Assembly (NCBI GenBank): GCA_951230915.1
Contig: OX579634.1
Span: 42,359,570 to 42,423,569 of the forward strand
Length of the DNA stretch: 64,000 nt
Direction of reading: 5' to 3'
DNA from: Antitrichia curtipendula
Lineage: Eukaryota > Streptophyta > Bryopsida > Hypnales > Leucodontaceae
Part shown: positions 1 to 9,750 of the stretch, one piece after another
Numbering within the stretch: the stretch's first letter is position 1
Layout of the letters: every line of letters begins with the position of its first letter
Program-made: the position numbers and the translations under genes
The notes under the pieces: model-generated
What the model was told of the DNA's origin: nothing
What the model saw: the letters and a program-made list of their open reading frames with translations, nothing else
Databases searched by the model: none

Positions 1-949
1 CCGTGAAGTTTCACGACATTCCGATAGCGGCAAGTACCTGAACCGGCAAGATTCCTCGGGAATTAACTACGTGGCGGGGTCCCTTCCACATTGATTGGCA
101 TTCCGGGACCATACGATGGTGAAACGAAGTCAACCAAGAGTCCTTTCCGACTCTCTCGCACCTACCAAAGACCCTAGGCTATTCACATTTCTCAAAATAG
201 GAGACCCCTAAGATCTAGGATTTTACCATGATTTGGTTTTTAAACTAAATTAGCCTACGATGGGTTTTTGGCCTTGGTATGGGGGATAAACACGGCAATC
301 TGGAGCCAACGGTGCAATCCGTTTGACAATTGGAGTTAATCTTCAAAAGTTAGGATGTTAGTCCAGCGTAGATGGTAGAAGTAGTTTTTTAGGGATTAGG
401 ATGAAAATCTTTGAGGATGAGGATGAAAATTCAGGTTGATAAGGTTACCTTAGAACTCTAGAGGGAGGGGTGGGCCCTTGAAAACCTATTTAAGGTCCCC
501 ATTTTTCTCTCTAGAACACCTCCAATTCTTGTTTGGGATCCGTGGGTCCAACTTATGTTGGGAGATTTTGGCGTTTTAGCCAAGGAACCTCTACGGTGTT
601 TTTTGAGCTCTTTTGGGGCTCCATTGTTGTTAAAATTCAAGCTTTGAAGTTCTTTGTGGAGTCCTTCTACCTTATTGTGTGTGTCATTTGGCTCTTTCTC
701 TTCTTGTTCGTTTGGACTAACGGGTTCTTTTGTCAAGTATTCTTGGTTTGATTGTACTAATCCTAAAAATACCCCCCACCGTACCTTGGCGATGTCGCTT
801 TGGGGGGCCTTTAGTGTGGATCTTTGAGTACTTAAACTAACTTTTATCGTACTAACCCATGCATGTTAAGTGGCACTAACCCTTGGAAGCATTCTTGTGT
901 TTAGAGTGACCCATTTGGGAACTAACCTTTGTTTAAAGTCGTGTTCACT

Positions 950-1168
950 GTGTGTAAAACCCCTATAGACGGTGAAGCTTTGAACCTGTGAGTGTCAAAA
1001 TCCTAAATTGTGTGTGGGACCCCTATAGATGGCGAAGCTTTGAATTTGTGAGTGTCAAAAATTCTAGATCGTGTGTTAAAATCGTAACCAACAATGGAGC
1101 TTTGAACCTAGGGATCTTAGGAAGTCCTAAAATTGGTGTTAAAACCACCAAGACAGCAAAGCTTTGAG
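950..1168. repeat. Degenerate tandem repeat, about 60-bp unit
   Basis: Two well-matched units begin at 950 and 1010, each containing the words CCCCTATAGA, GAAGCTTTGAA and GAGTGTCAAAA. Two more diverged units follow, recognised by GTGTTAAAA and GAGCTTTGA/AAGCTTTGA. Subrepeats of this kind are common in LTR or leader regions of plant retroelements. Confidence 0.75.
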
Positions 1169-2269
1169 CCCCCTGTATCACCAACTCCAAAGTTTAATTT
1201 CCAAAACGTGTTTAAAAAATATCAAAGTTTAGCATCCAAAATATTAGAGACAAGAGCAGTAGTGAGAAACCTAAAGCCCCACCTCAACCGGCGGATTTAC
1301 ACCCCCCAGTTATCTCCACTAAACCCACATGTAGAATCCAGTGGTGCCTTAGCCTACCCAAAAACTTAGGACACCGTCCCAACCAGTTCACTCCCACACC
1401 AAAAACCCAAGATTCCAATTTGTAGAAGAAAAAAAAACACTATCAAAGAAATCCAACTAGACCCCTCCTCAATTCAATTAGAGGGTTGGGTTGGGTCCAG
1501 TCGGGGTCCAGCTCGGGATTAGTCACTGGGGAGTCAGGGTCTAGTCCGGAGAGTCGGGGTAAGCACTGGAGGGCCGCAACAAGGGGGTCGCAGCAGGGGG
1601 GTTGCAGCTGGGTCCAGGGAGTCCAAAGAGTCTGGAGAGTCTGGAGAGTCCAGGTCCTTGAAGAGTCGGGGTCTTCATCTTTTTGGTTGGTTTCCTTTTG
1701 GTTCAGGTTCAAAAGTCTGAAAACTAGGGGTCAAGGTTTATCTTAGGAAAAAAACACGACCGCAAAATACCAAGAGAGAGAAGAAAAGGAAGGGGGAGAA
1801 GAGAAGCCGCACGTCCAAATGTTTTGAAAAATCTGCATACAATACTCACGTACCACCTCTCTCTCTCTACACCAAATTGAAACCAACAAGAATGGAAGAG
1901 GATTAGAGGAAAATAGGATGAAATAGGAGAAGAGGTGAGAGAAATGATAAATAGTGACCTAGGCTTAGGCTAAGTAGGCTTAGGAGGGAAATCTCGAGAA
2001 TTTGTAGTGACCATTAGAAGGCAGATTAGGATGACACAAAAGCAAGGTCGTGTAAGAGGATAGGAGGGACATTAAACCTCCTCGAAGTTAGAGTCTATAG
2101 TTGTAAGACATTCTTAAAAGCTTAGGTGGAATAGTGTTAGTGTAGAAGAAAAAGGGGAGAAAGAAAAAGAAGGAGGAAAGGAAAGAAGGATTTAGATTGC
2201 AAGGTTGTAACACACTCTCGAATTAAGCGGTGAGCTTGGGAAAAATTCAACTAAGACCAAAAGACCACC

Positions 2270-2332
2270 ATGGAGCACGAGGATGTGTACGCGGACATGA
2301 ACAAACTTATTTCCAACACCGGCAGTGAAGAG
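2270..2332 (+). CDS. Possible first exon of an unidentified gene
   Basis: An ATG in a good plant start context (CACCATGG) opens a 21-codon frame that ends exactly at a strong donor, GAGGTGAGT. The peptide begins MEHEDVYADMNKLISNTG and is not recognised. It is GC-richer than its surroundings. No following exon can be traced before the N gap, so the gene would be partial or a retroelement leader. This may be a chance match. Confidence 0.25.
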
Positions 2333-2652
2333 GTGAGTCTTTGACTTAATCTTTGGTGTCTTTTCCTAATTAGTGTTGATTTCCTTAATTAGCCCTTTAC
2401 GCATGATTAGCAAACCGTGATTAGTACAAGTAGGTGTTAGATTCAAAAGTTGCTAGATTAGGGATAGAAGGTCCCGAAAACATATCACACTTAGGATTTG
2501 GCTTCAAATCGACTATGTTAGGATAAGTTAAGTAGTAGGGGATAAACAGAAGAACGGAATTAAAATTTCATCCAAAAGAAACCATGGATAGAAATTAAGA
2601 ATTTAGGTTAGAGGGAGAATCTAGGATTTAAACTAGGAATTAATTAGACGTT

Positions 2653-2790
2653 AAAAAATCTAGAGTTAATTTAGGAATAAAAATCTAGAGTTAATTTAGG
2701 AGTAAAAATCTAGAGTTAATCTAGGAGTAAAAATCTAGAGTTAATGTAGGAGTAAAAATCTAAAGTTAATCTAGGAGTCAAATTCTCAAG
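2653..2790. repeat. 25-bp tandem repeat array
   Basis: About five tandem copies of a 25-bp unit built on TCTAGAGTTAAT and TAGGAGTAAAAA. Degenerate copies of the same words continue to about 3000, so the array has probably decayed outward from a central core. Confidence 0.85.
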
Positions 2791-3089
2791 CAAAATCTTA
2801 GAGTTAGGTTAGAAAGTAAAGACTCAAGGTTAAAAGTCAAAAGATAGAGTTAAATTCCAAGGATAAATTCTAGAGTTAATTTAGGAGTAAAAAACCAAGA
2901 ATAAAAGTCAAAATATAGAGTAAAAATTGGAAGTAAAAATTAGAGTTAGCATTCGGGAGTAAAAATCTAGAGTTACATTTAGAGGTTGAAAATTAGAGTA
3001 GAAGTTAAGCTTTAGGATTAGCTTGTAGAAGTAGAACTTCCAAGTGAAGTGTCAAAACCCAAAAGATAATCTTAGAGGTTCATGGAAGG

Positions 3090-3289
3090 NNNNNNNNNNN
3101 NNNNNNNNNNNNNNNNNNNNNNNNNNNNNNNNNNNNNNNNNNNNNNNNNNNNNNNNNNNNNNNNNNNNNNNNNNNNNNNNNNNNNNNNNNNNNNNNNNNN
3201 NNNNNNNNNNNNNNNNNNNNNNNNNNNNNNNNNNNNNNNNNNNNNNNNNNNNNNNNNNNNNNNNNNNNNNNNNNNNNNNNNNNNNNNNN
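3090..3289. other. Assembly gap of 200 N
   Basis: Exactly 200 undetermined bases. The 5' part of the cysteine desulfurase pseudogene begins directly after it, so upstream exons may be missing. The order of the two flanking contigs is set by scaffolding, not by sequence. Confidence 0.99.
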
Positions 3290-4521
3290 CAATGCTCATC
3301 TGTAGGAGTTAGAATTACTTGGCTTTGGACTCACACTCTTTATGCTATGAATCTTGACAGTTTTGAAGCTGGCATGCTTGCAATTGGAGATGCTATTGGA
3401 TTAGGAGCAGCTGTGGACTACTTAAATAGCATTGGGATGGAATATTTACATGCATATGAGGTGCTTGTTTTGCTATTTTGTACTTGAACTCACCTCTTTC
3501 CTCTGTCCAGAAATAGTTATTAGTCAAGGAGAACTTTTGAGTAATTAATTTAATTATATTGTCAAAATAGCTAAAACTTGAATCCTTAGCATACTTGTAT
3601 GTCAATTTCATGGCCTAAGATGTCAGGTCCTTCTATTTGATACCAAAGTGTTCTTTTAATGCAATGGTACTTTCCATTTGTAATCTCTAAAAAAAAGTGT
3701 AATTAATTTCAAAGCTTTAATAGTGATTATTAATACAGAACCACCTTTTAATTTCTTAGAGATGTGATTACTTTGAGATAATAAGGTGTCAGAAGTCATA
3801 GGTCACTTATAGTATTAGAAAAAAGACTGACATAGGTTGGTGTTGCAGATGGATCTCTCAAAATATTTGTGCAAAAGCTTGTCCAAAATCCCAAATGTGC
3901 AAATCTATGGACCCCCATCAGATGCTAATAGATATGTATATTTATACTCTTTTTTTGTGCAAGATGTTTGTGCTTTAGATATGTCAACTTCAATTGAAAA
4001 GGTAAACCACTTCAATCACTCTTTCATAGCTGCTTTGCTTCAGAAAAATCCTCCTCTTCATTCAAGCTATTGTTCCACTTGTTTTTGCTTCAATTGATCT
4101 AGAATTATGACTGGTCATTCTTTAATTTGTAGAGTTTTCATCCCGAAATGGTTAATTACTTTCAGTTAAGGATTCAATCAAGGTCCAAATTTTGTTGTAT
4201 TGTACAATTTTAGATTGACCCTTCCTTTTGATCTAACAGAATGTTTCATAACCAATTATTCACCAAGGCTTAAAAATCCTTATAATAAATAAAAAGAAAG
4301 GTTACAGAATTGACTGACTTTGTTGTTTAATTGATATAATTGTCTTGCAGCATGGGGGTGCCGTTTGATTGGGCCATCATTGTTTGCAGCTTCTACATGC
4401 TTATCTAGGAGTTGGTGTAATTCTACAAGGTAGTTTGTACTTCTGCAATACCACCAATGGAGTAGATAAACTTATTGAAGGTTTAAAGGATACCATTTGT
4501 TTCTTTTCAGCATATCAATGA
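3290..4521 (+). pseudogene. NFS2: Plastid cysteine desulfurase (NFS2/SufS-type), 3' fragment, disrupted
   Basis: Three exon-like blocks match the C-terminal half of the plastid class-II cysteine desulfurase, a PLP enzyme that supplies sulfur for Fe-S clusters. Block 1 (to 3460) carries [20 protein letters not shown]. Block 2 (3849-4001) carries SKIPNVQIYGPP. Block 3 (4351-4521) carries LGHHC, LHAYLGV and SLYF.NT. Intron borders are kept (GAG/GT, AG/ATG, AAG/GT, CAG/CAT) and all are phase 0, so this is a genomic copy and not a retrocopy. An in-frame TGA at 4366-4368 replaces the arginine just before GHHC. The usual FEAGTPA reads FEAGMLA, and the conserved ARAS arginine is lost. The active-site cysteine is still present. 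The 5' half is missing or lies in the N gap. The stop and lost residues argue for a pseudogene. Confidence 0.85.
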
Positions 4522-4651
4522 TTTGAGTGGGTTTCAATTAGTCTATAATTTAGCATGTAAACATAGTTAGCTAGCTCAAATACAGATGTAGAGATACATT
4601 GTTCTGTCATTATATTTAGTAGATTGCCCAACTTGTTCAAAAACATCTTAG

Positions 4652-4879
4652 TTGTGTTCTTGGCTCTCCATTTTGAAATTTTACAATGCAGATGAAAGCA
4701 ATCCTCTTAATGACTACCCTGATGAAGACAACTTTGGGGACTTTGGAGATGAGAAGAGTGGTAGCAATGATAGTGACAACAACTTAGGAGATTTTGATCC
4801 TGATGCTTCAGATGACAAGGAGTACAACACAGTTGCATATAATAATGAACAAGAATTGCATTGGAGCTATTGTCTTTGA
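4652..4879 (+). pseudogene. IWR1/RDM4-like acidic exon fragment
   Basis: The frame contains SNPLNDYPDED followed by a very acidic D/E/S/N-rich stretch. NPLNDYPDE is the signature of the IWR1 family (RDM4/DMS4 in plants, SLC7A6OS in animals), which assists nuclear import of RNA polymerase II. A likely acceptor (TTTTACAATGCAG) ends at 4691, so the exon probably starts at 4692. The N-terminal part of IWR1 is not visible nearby. The fragment lies 170 bp after the cysteine desulfurase pseudogene on the same strand, which suggests captured or shuffled gene pieces. It could instead be one exon of a gene whose other exons I failed to recognise. Confidence 0.5.
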
Positions 4880-6333
4880 TAGCTTTCTATTTGAAGTTTC
4901 TTCATACTCATCTAGCTTTGCAGCTACATAGAATGCACATAGGAAACTCCAACAGTCTAAGCAATGTTCTATTATGATATTTAGTTTTGGAAACTGAAGT
5001 AATTGCATAGCATAAGACAAACACGATTGGCTTGCTTGCATGTATAGCTAGTACTAATTGGCAATGTTTGGAACTTATCTGAATTTATAAGTGTAGAACT
5101 TTATGCGTAGTAGTGACTAACAAAAGCTAATAATATTGCATAGTTCACCTTTGGGGGCCAGATCAGTATATTAGTGCTTATACGAGTTTATTTATTGCTT
5201 GTCCTCATAGTCTTTTTTTGGTTGAGTATTCATAAAGAGGACACAAGTGTATTGGCCATAGTAAGGGTAATAAAGCTGGGGGCAATGAATGTAATTTTTA
5301 TTCATTAGTAGAAATCTCTAGTAATTCCAAAAATGAAATCAATGGTTGCATGCTCAAATTTGTAATGGAGAAATTAATAAAAATACTTTATTTCTTTCTA
5401 TTGGAACCATTTTTGAAGCAAATGAGTGAGTATAATTTTGCAGATCTCAAATATAGTAAAATTGACAAGCTTTGTTCAAAGTGAGCAAATAAAATAAAAT
5501 TCACAAGGTTTATTCTTGCACTCATAATGTGTGTATATATATGTATTCCTTTGAGGACTTCTCAAAAATCAGAGCTTTATATCATTGATCTTCAATAGTA
5601 TATGTAAATTTTTTGAAAATGCCAGAAAAAATTTAATTGGCCATTGACATAGATACAAGCCTGAAATTTTGGAGTGAATACATAACTATATGTAGTGGTT
5701 AATTATGAAGTTAGGAATTAGTTTTTAGTTTTGTTTCTGGCTATGTAGACCCTATATTATTACTATATGCACTCTATGTCTTCATAAACATTTTTATTGC
5801 ACTACATTGTTGACTATAATTATTTTATGAAGTTTAAAAAAAATTCTATATCATTTGTCATAAAATCATCATCCATCAAATAGTTCATAAAAAAATTTGA
5901 AATCCATATATTATAATATCATCCATTGAGAATAACTCATCAAAGAACTTATCATATAATCAAAAAACAATTCATATAGAGAAATAATTCATTCAACAAC
6001 TACATCCATCCAGAAAATAATTCATCTAGAGCTTTTTCTTATTCCATTAAAATTTCATCAATCCAAAATAAAATTTATTTTAAGACTTTGTCTCTCATTT
6101 GTTATATTTCATCTATAGTCAATTGAAAGAGTTCAAAATAGGAAAGGAAATTACTTGGAAGATTTTAGAGGATATTTGAAAATTCCCCCTTAGCATAGTT
6201 TTTGTAAGTTTCAATTTTAATTTTAGAAGGACATTGCAAACACTAGGTACTTTACAAATGATAGAAAATCCTTTTATATAGAATAAAAGTGCAAATGTTC
6301 ATTTTTGGAATGCTCTATAAAAAAATAAAGGTC
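4880..6333. other. AT-rich intergenic DNA
   Basis: No coding sequence, RNA gene or clear repeat is visible. Homopolymer A and T runs are frequent. Confidence 0.6.
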
Positions 6334-6337
6334 TTAA

Positions 6338-7256
6338 CCTCTAAAAGCCAATTGTCCCTTTGGGGGACAAATGGGATTCTGGGTAGGTACCAAGAGCTGA
6401 AGTTTTGTCATGATTTTCCAAGAAATTTTCTAAAGATAGACTAAAACTAATAAAATTTGTAGGAATATAATTTTTTTTTTCAATTAGTGCCTTGGAAAAA
6501 AAGTTATGCCCAAATAAGCTCAAGATAGGGAATAGAGGGCAGAAAAAAAAATTTGGCAAGTTTTTTTTTTTTCTTAAATTTTTTTCTTATAGGTTATATT
6601 TTTTTCTATCTAGAAAGCTTTGATTCATTTCATTTGGATTTTTTATGAGAAAGTTATGGACAATCTTGTTTTTGGAAACTTGAAGCATCTTTCTACAAAA
6701 AATGTTTTGTAGGATTCATTTTTGAATGCAATTTTAATAATTTTTCCAAAAAAGTGTTTGAAAAGGTTTAGTTTTTTTCCTAGAAATTTCACCATTGTAA
6801 TTAGTGCTTTTTTATTCCATATAAAAGATATTAATATTTTAGATTTTCCTTCTATCTTGTACCTACTTCTACTTTAACAACTTTTTTAATAATGAAAATT
6901 AATTTTTTTGGAATTTTTTTTTCCCCTAGATCCTCAACTCAATTTTCTACTATAAAGACTTAAAGCTTAAAACTCTGTAGTGCAAAAAATTAAAGCTAAA
7001 AATGTTCAAAGTCATGAAATCTAGTCCCACAATGTACTGAGAAACTTGCTTTTTTCATTTCACTTTAAACATAGATATCTTGCAATCTATGCAATCAAAA
7101 ATTCTAAAATTCTTTCCACACATTCTCATACTAGTTAGGTGTAAGATCCTACAATTAGATGAGCAAAAAAATGATTTCTCAATTTTTTAAATTTGTGCTA
7201 TAGAAATGGCAGTTTGGATGTTTTTTGGCAGAAAAAATGCCTTGGGCCTTTAGGGG
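6338..7256 (-). mobile_element. piggyBac-like non-autonomous element (copy E)
   Basis: TTAA lies at both borders (6334-6337 and 7257-7260). The left end reads CCTCTAAAAGCC and the right end GGGCCTTTAGGGG, so the tips are inverted repeats. Internally, a block near 7076 (TATCTTGCAATCTATGCAAT) followed by GTAAGATCCTACAA is the reverse complement of the block shared by the elements at 32908, 35996 and 37237, so this copy lies in the opposite orientation. No open reading frame of note. Length 919 bp, like the other full-size copies. Confidence 0.8.
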
Positions 7257-7489
7257 TTAAATAATAAATTGACCTCTAATGAATATTCTTGGATTTTAGA
7301 TGTATCCATTTATTACAGTGTATAATAGCATGGTATAAATCAAAGTTATTGAACTACTCTAAAGTTATAAAAATTGGTAAACTATGGTTATATAGACCCA
7401 AAATTCATATTACCAAGTGGACCAAAGAAATGTTTGAACTACTTTCATATATTTTATAGAAAATTAAAAAAATGTTAGATCCTTAGAAT

Positions 7490-7567
7490 AGGCCTACACT
7501 AGAGCTTGACCTCAGAACTAAGCCTGCACTGGAGCTGGATCCGAGGATTAGGCCTGCAATGGAATTG
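7490..7567. repeat. 30-bp tandem repeat, about 2.6 copies
   Basis: Units start at 7490, 7520 and 7550 and share the words AGGCCT/AAGCCT, TGCACTGGAGCT and a purine-rich tail. The units are locally GC-richer than the surroundings. Function is not apparent. Confidence 0.75.
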
Positions 7568-7861
7568 CTATAAATACTACATAATTATTGCATACCAGCT
7601 ACATTGGCACCTTTTGTACAGCCTCTGAAGCTTCTGACAAGTATTCCTCCCCACAATAGTATATGTATAAATCTTATATTGTATTCCTTGTTGAATACAT
7701 GCTTTAAATAGGTACATAATCTTCAATTTTGTTTAGTTTTTTTTCAAAAAAATTGCTAAATTTTCAGCTTACTCTTGCCTACAACTTTGTAGTTTCATAC
7801 AATTTACTTTGACTCCATTTGTATTAAGCAAATGTAGACTGAACGTAAACCGTAGGCCAAT

Positions 7862-7889
7862 TCTGGCCATTCCGGCGTTAAAGGGTTAA
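7862..7889. mobile_element. Candidate piggyBac-like terminal end next to transposase fossil
   Basis: GGCGTTAAAGGG followed by TTAA (7886-7889) resembles the right tip of the TTAA family. It lies about 155 bp upstream of the decayed piggyBac transposase. A convincing partner tip was not found, so the borders of the element are unknown. Confidence 0.4.
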
Positions 7890-8039
7890 TCAACCAAACA
7901 TAAAGATATATTAAAGCTAAAAAAGACTTTTTTTTATTGTTCTTAAAATTTTCAAATTTTGTTTAAAGTGAGATTTCAAATAATAACAAGATGTCTATAT
8001 GTCATCAACCTATTTTAGCCATATTACGGAGAGAGATTT

Positions 8040-8507
8040 GCTTGGTTATGACAAAATGGATCAAGTGCAATGGCTTGAACACGATATTTGAAATAGTTTC
8101 AAGTGTAAGTGAACTCTGACCAAGTATCTTACAATAGATAAAATGATGATACAAGACAAAGGCTTATATTGTCGTGTTAAGCAGTATAAGCCTAAAAAGC
8201 CACTAAAATGGGGCATAAAAATGTGGTGTTTAGCAGATTCATCATCATTTATCAAAATATTTTTTCAATTTCAAAATTTATTGAGGAGCCAATTTAATGA
8301 AGTTCAAAAATTACACCAGTTCATATAGAGATAAACACGAATTTTTTATCACTAGCACTATGAGGCCCACCAATGAAATTGAAAGCAATTTTCAATTCGA
8401 GAAATTCACCTCAAGGTGCGTGACAATAGAAAGTTTATGAATCTTGTGGCATTGCATATGTATTATGGAAGGACAAACGTTTGGTTCTCCTCATTTCCAT
8501 TGATGCA
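8040..8507 (+). pseudogene. Decayed piggyBac-type transposase (DDE_Tnp_1_7)
   Basis: The translated + strand matches the catalytic core of piggyBac/PGBD transposases in the correct order. DKMDQVQWLEHDI corresponds to the helix before the first catalytic segment. TIDKMMIQDKG corresponds to the usual SIDEsMipfKG, with its catalytic Asp kept. KQYKPKKPLKWGIKMWCLAD corresponds to the family's Y.pnKPhkwGiKlw.laD. After an eroded stretch, ESCGIAYVLWKDKRLVLLIS (from about 8439) corresponds to the valvWkDkK.V.llST segment near the third acidic residue. The second catalytic segment (DNFFTS-like) cannot be recognised. Stops and frameshifts lie between the blocks, so the gene is dead. Only about 150 of the usual 500-600 residues can be traced. 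It is the likely relative of the enzyme that moved the TTAA elements in this window. Confidence 0.8.
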
Positions 8508-8508
8508 T

Positions 8509-8554
8509 TGTTTATTTAGTTTCCTATATGGAACTATAGGAAACTAAATAAACA
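8509..8554. repeat. Perfect 20-bp hairpin
   Basis: TGTTTATTTAGTTTCCTATA (8509-8528) and its exact reverse complement (8535-8554) flank a 6-base loop. It could be a remnant of a palindromic MITE or a cruciform-prone site. It is too short for a typical plant miRNA precursor. Confidence 0.85.
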
Positions 8555-8984
8555 CCCCTCTTGTGGGCTAGTACCTACGGCACTTTATAGGATTGAGCAA
8601 AAAGAGATTCAATCCAAACCTCCCCTATCCATCTTGAGTATACTATTCACACGAGAGGGGGTAGATACACAACTAGAAAATTTGTGTCTAAATCAATCCA
8701 ACAAGAAAGTGTTGATTTTTTGGTTCAAAAGATCAAATTGATGTGGACACTATCAAACAAAAAAATTGTTGATTTGGGTATACGCGCAAAAAATACTTTT
8801 AATATTCTTTTTAGAAATTGGTGAATAGAAAGCCAACACATGACAATTGCCACGTCAATACATTAAAAATGACACATCACCAATATAACCACGTGATAAG
8901 TCATGTAGGTACACAACTAAGGTAGCAAGCCCTCAGGCAAGCCAACCAATGAGCCAAGCATCTTGCCCATATGACAGGTACAAG

Positions 8985-9062
8985 GCTGCAAGCGGGTGCA
9001 AGGATTTGAACCTTCTACCTCATAGTTGTGGTGCAAGGTCCTTAACCATTGCACCATCCACT
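8985..9062 (-). mobile_element. tRNA-related SINE-like element (head region)
   Basis: Read on the minus strand from about 9062, the sequence has a tRNA-like A box (TGGTGCAATGGTTAAGG) followed about 40 bases later by a canonical B box (GGTTCAAATCC). These are the internal RNA polymerase III promoter elements of tRNA-derived SINEs. The ends do not pair as a tRNA acceptor stem, so a functional tRNA gene is unlikely. The body probably continues to about 8920, where GC content drops. No target-site duplication was identified. Confidence 0.5.
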
Positions 9063-9707
9063 AATTCACATATTTAAATTAGGTACTAATTTTTATTTAT
9101 TGTTTTATTGTTTTCCATTGTTTTGTAAGCTCAATAGACTTTGGTGGCCATTTTGGCATAGTAAAATAATTTTTTGCAAAAAACTTTGAACTCGTAAAGG
9201 TTGGAAAGTGAAGCTAAATTTACAGACTCTATTTAAAAATTATGGGCAAAATTTAGAGAGGATGTTCAACAATGTAAGAAGAAAAAATTATTTCAACCCC
9301 TCTCTGATTTTTGTCCATGACTTTTGATTGGAGACGCAAAATCTCATATGGATTTTGGAAAATGAAATATAGCTTGATTATCAACTTTTGTTAGTTCAAA
9401 AAAATTCAAATTTTTATTCTACTATGCTAAAACATCCACTTAAGTCTACTGATTTAAAAAAATATTGAATTACAAATGATTTAGTTAAAATAAAATATTC
9501 TATTATACATAGAATTTCAACCTTGATAATTTAAAGATTGTTTAAATGTCAAATACTTATCTGAAACTCTTGTAATCAAAATGAAAAAAAAGTGTTGATT
9601 TTTTTTTTGACTTGGCCATTATACTATTTGAATCAACAAAAATTTGGTGACCGTTTTGTTATCTTGTGCCAAATCAACTAAAATTTGTAAAAATACTTGA
9701 TATAGTA

Positions 9708-9750
9708 CCCAAATCAACAAAAATTTGGTGACCGCTTTTGTTGATTTGGG
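9708..9750. repeat. Perfect 15-bp inverted repeat
   Basis: CCCAAATCAACAAAA (9708-9722) pairs exactly with 9736-9750 across a 13-base loop. Related words (AAATCAACAAAAATTTGGTG, TTGTTGATTTGGG) recur at about 8767-8780 and 9630-9660, so this may be the tip of a dispersed element spanning roughly 8.7-9.75 kb. Confidence 0.7.

Larger units (their letters stand above)
1..3089. repeat. Repeat-rich block, possibly LTR-retrotransposon derived
   Basis: No convincing gene is visible in this block. It contains two tandem arrays listed separately. A purine-rich run near 460-477 is followed by a T/G-starting sequence with a TATTTAAG motif near 487, which recalls a polypurine tract and the start of an LTR. 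I could not find the matching second LTR or a primer binding site, so an LTR element is only a suggestion. The downstream end abuts a 200-base N gap, so the element could be cut by a scaffold join. Confidence 0.3.

Noticed and set aside
3044..3487. Frame running through the N gap
   Set aside because: The N stretch creates an artificial open frame. Only the part after 3290 has protein similarity, and it belongs to the desulfurase pseudogene.
8999..9062. Functional tRNA gene
   Set aside because: A and B boxes are present, but the 5' and 3' ends do not form an acceptor stem, so a SINE-like origin is more likely.
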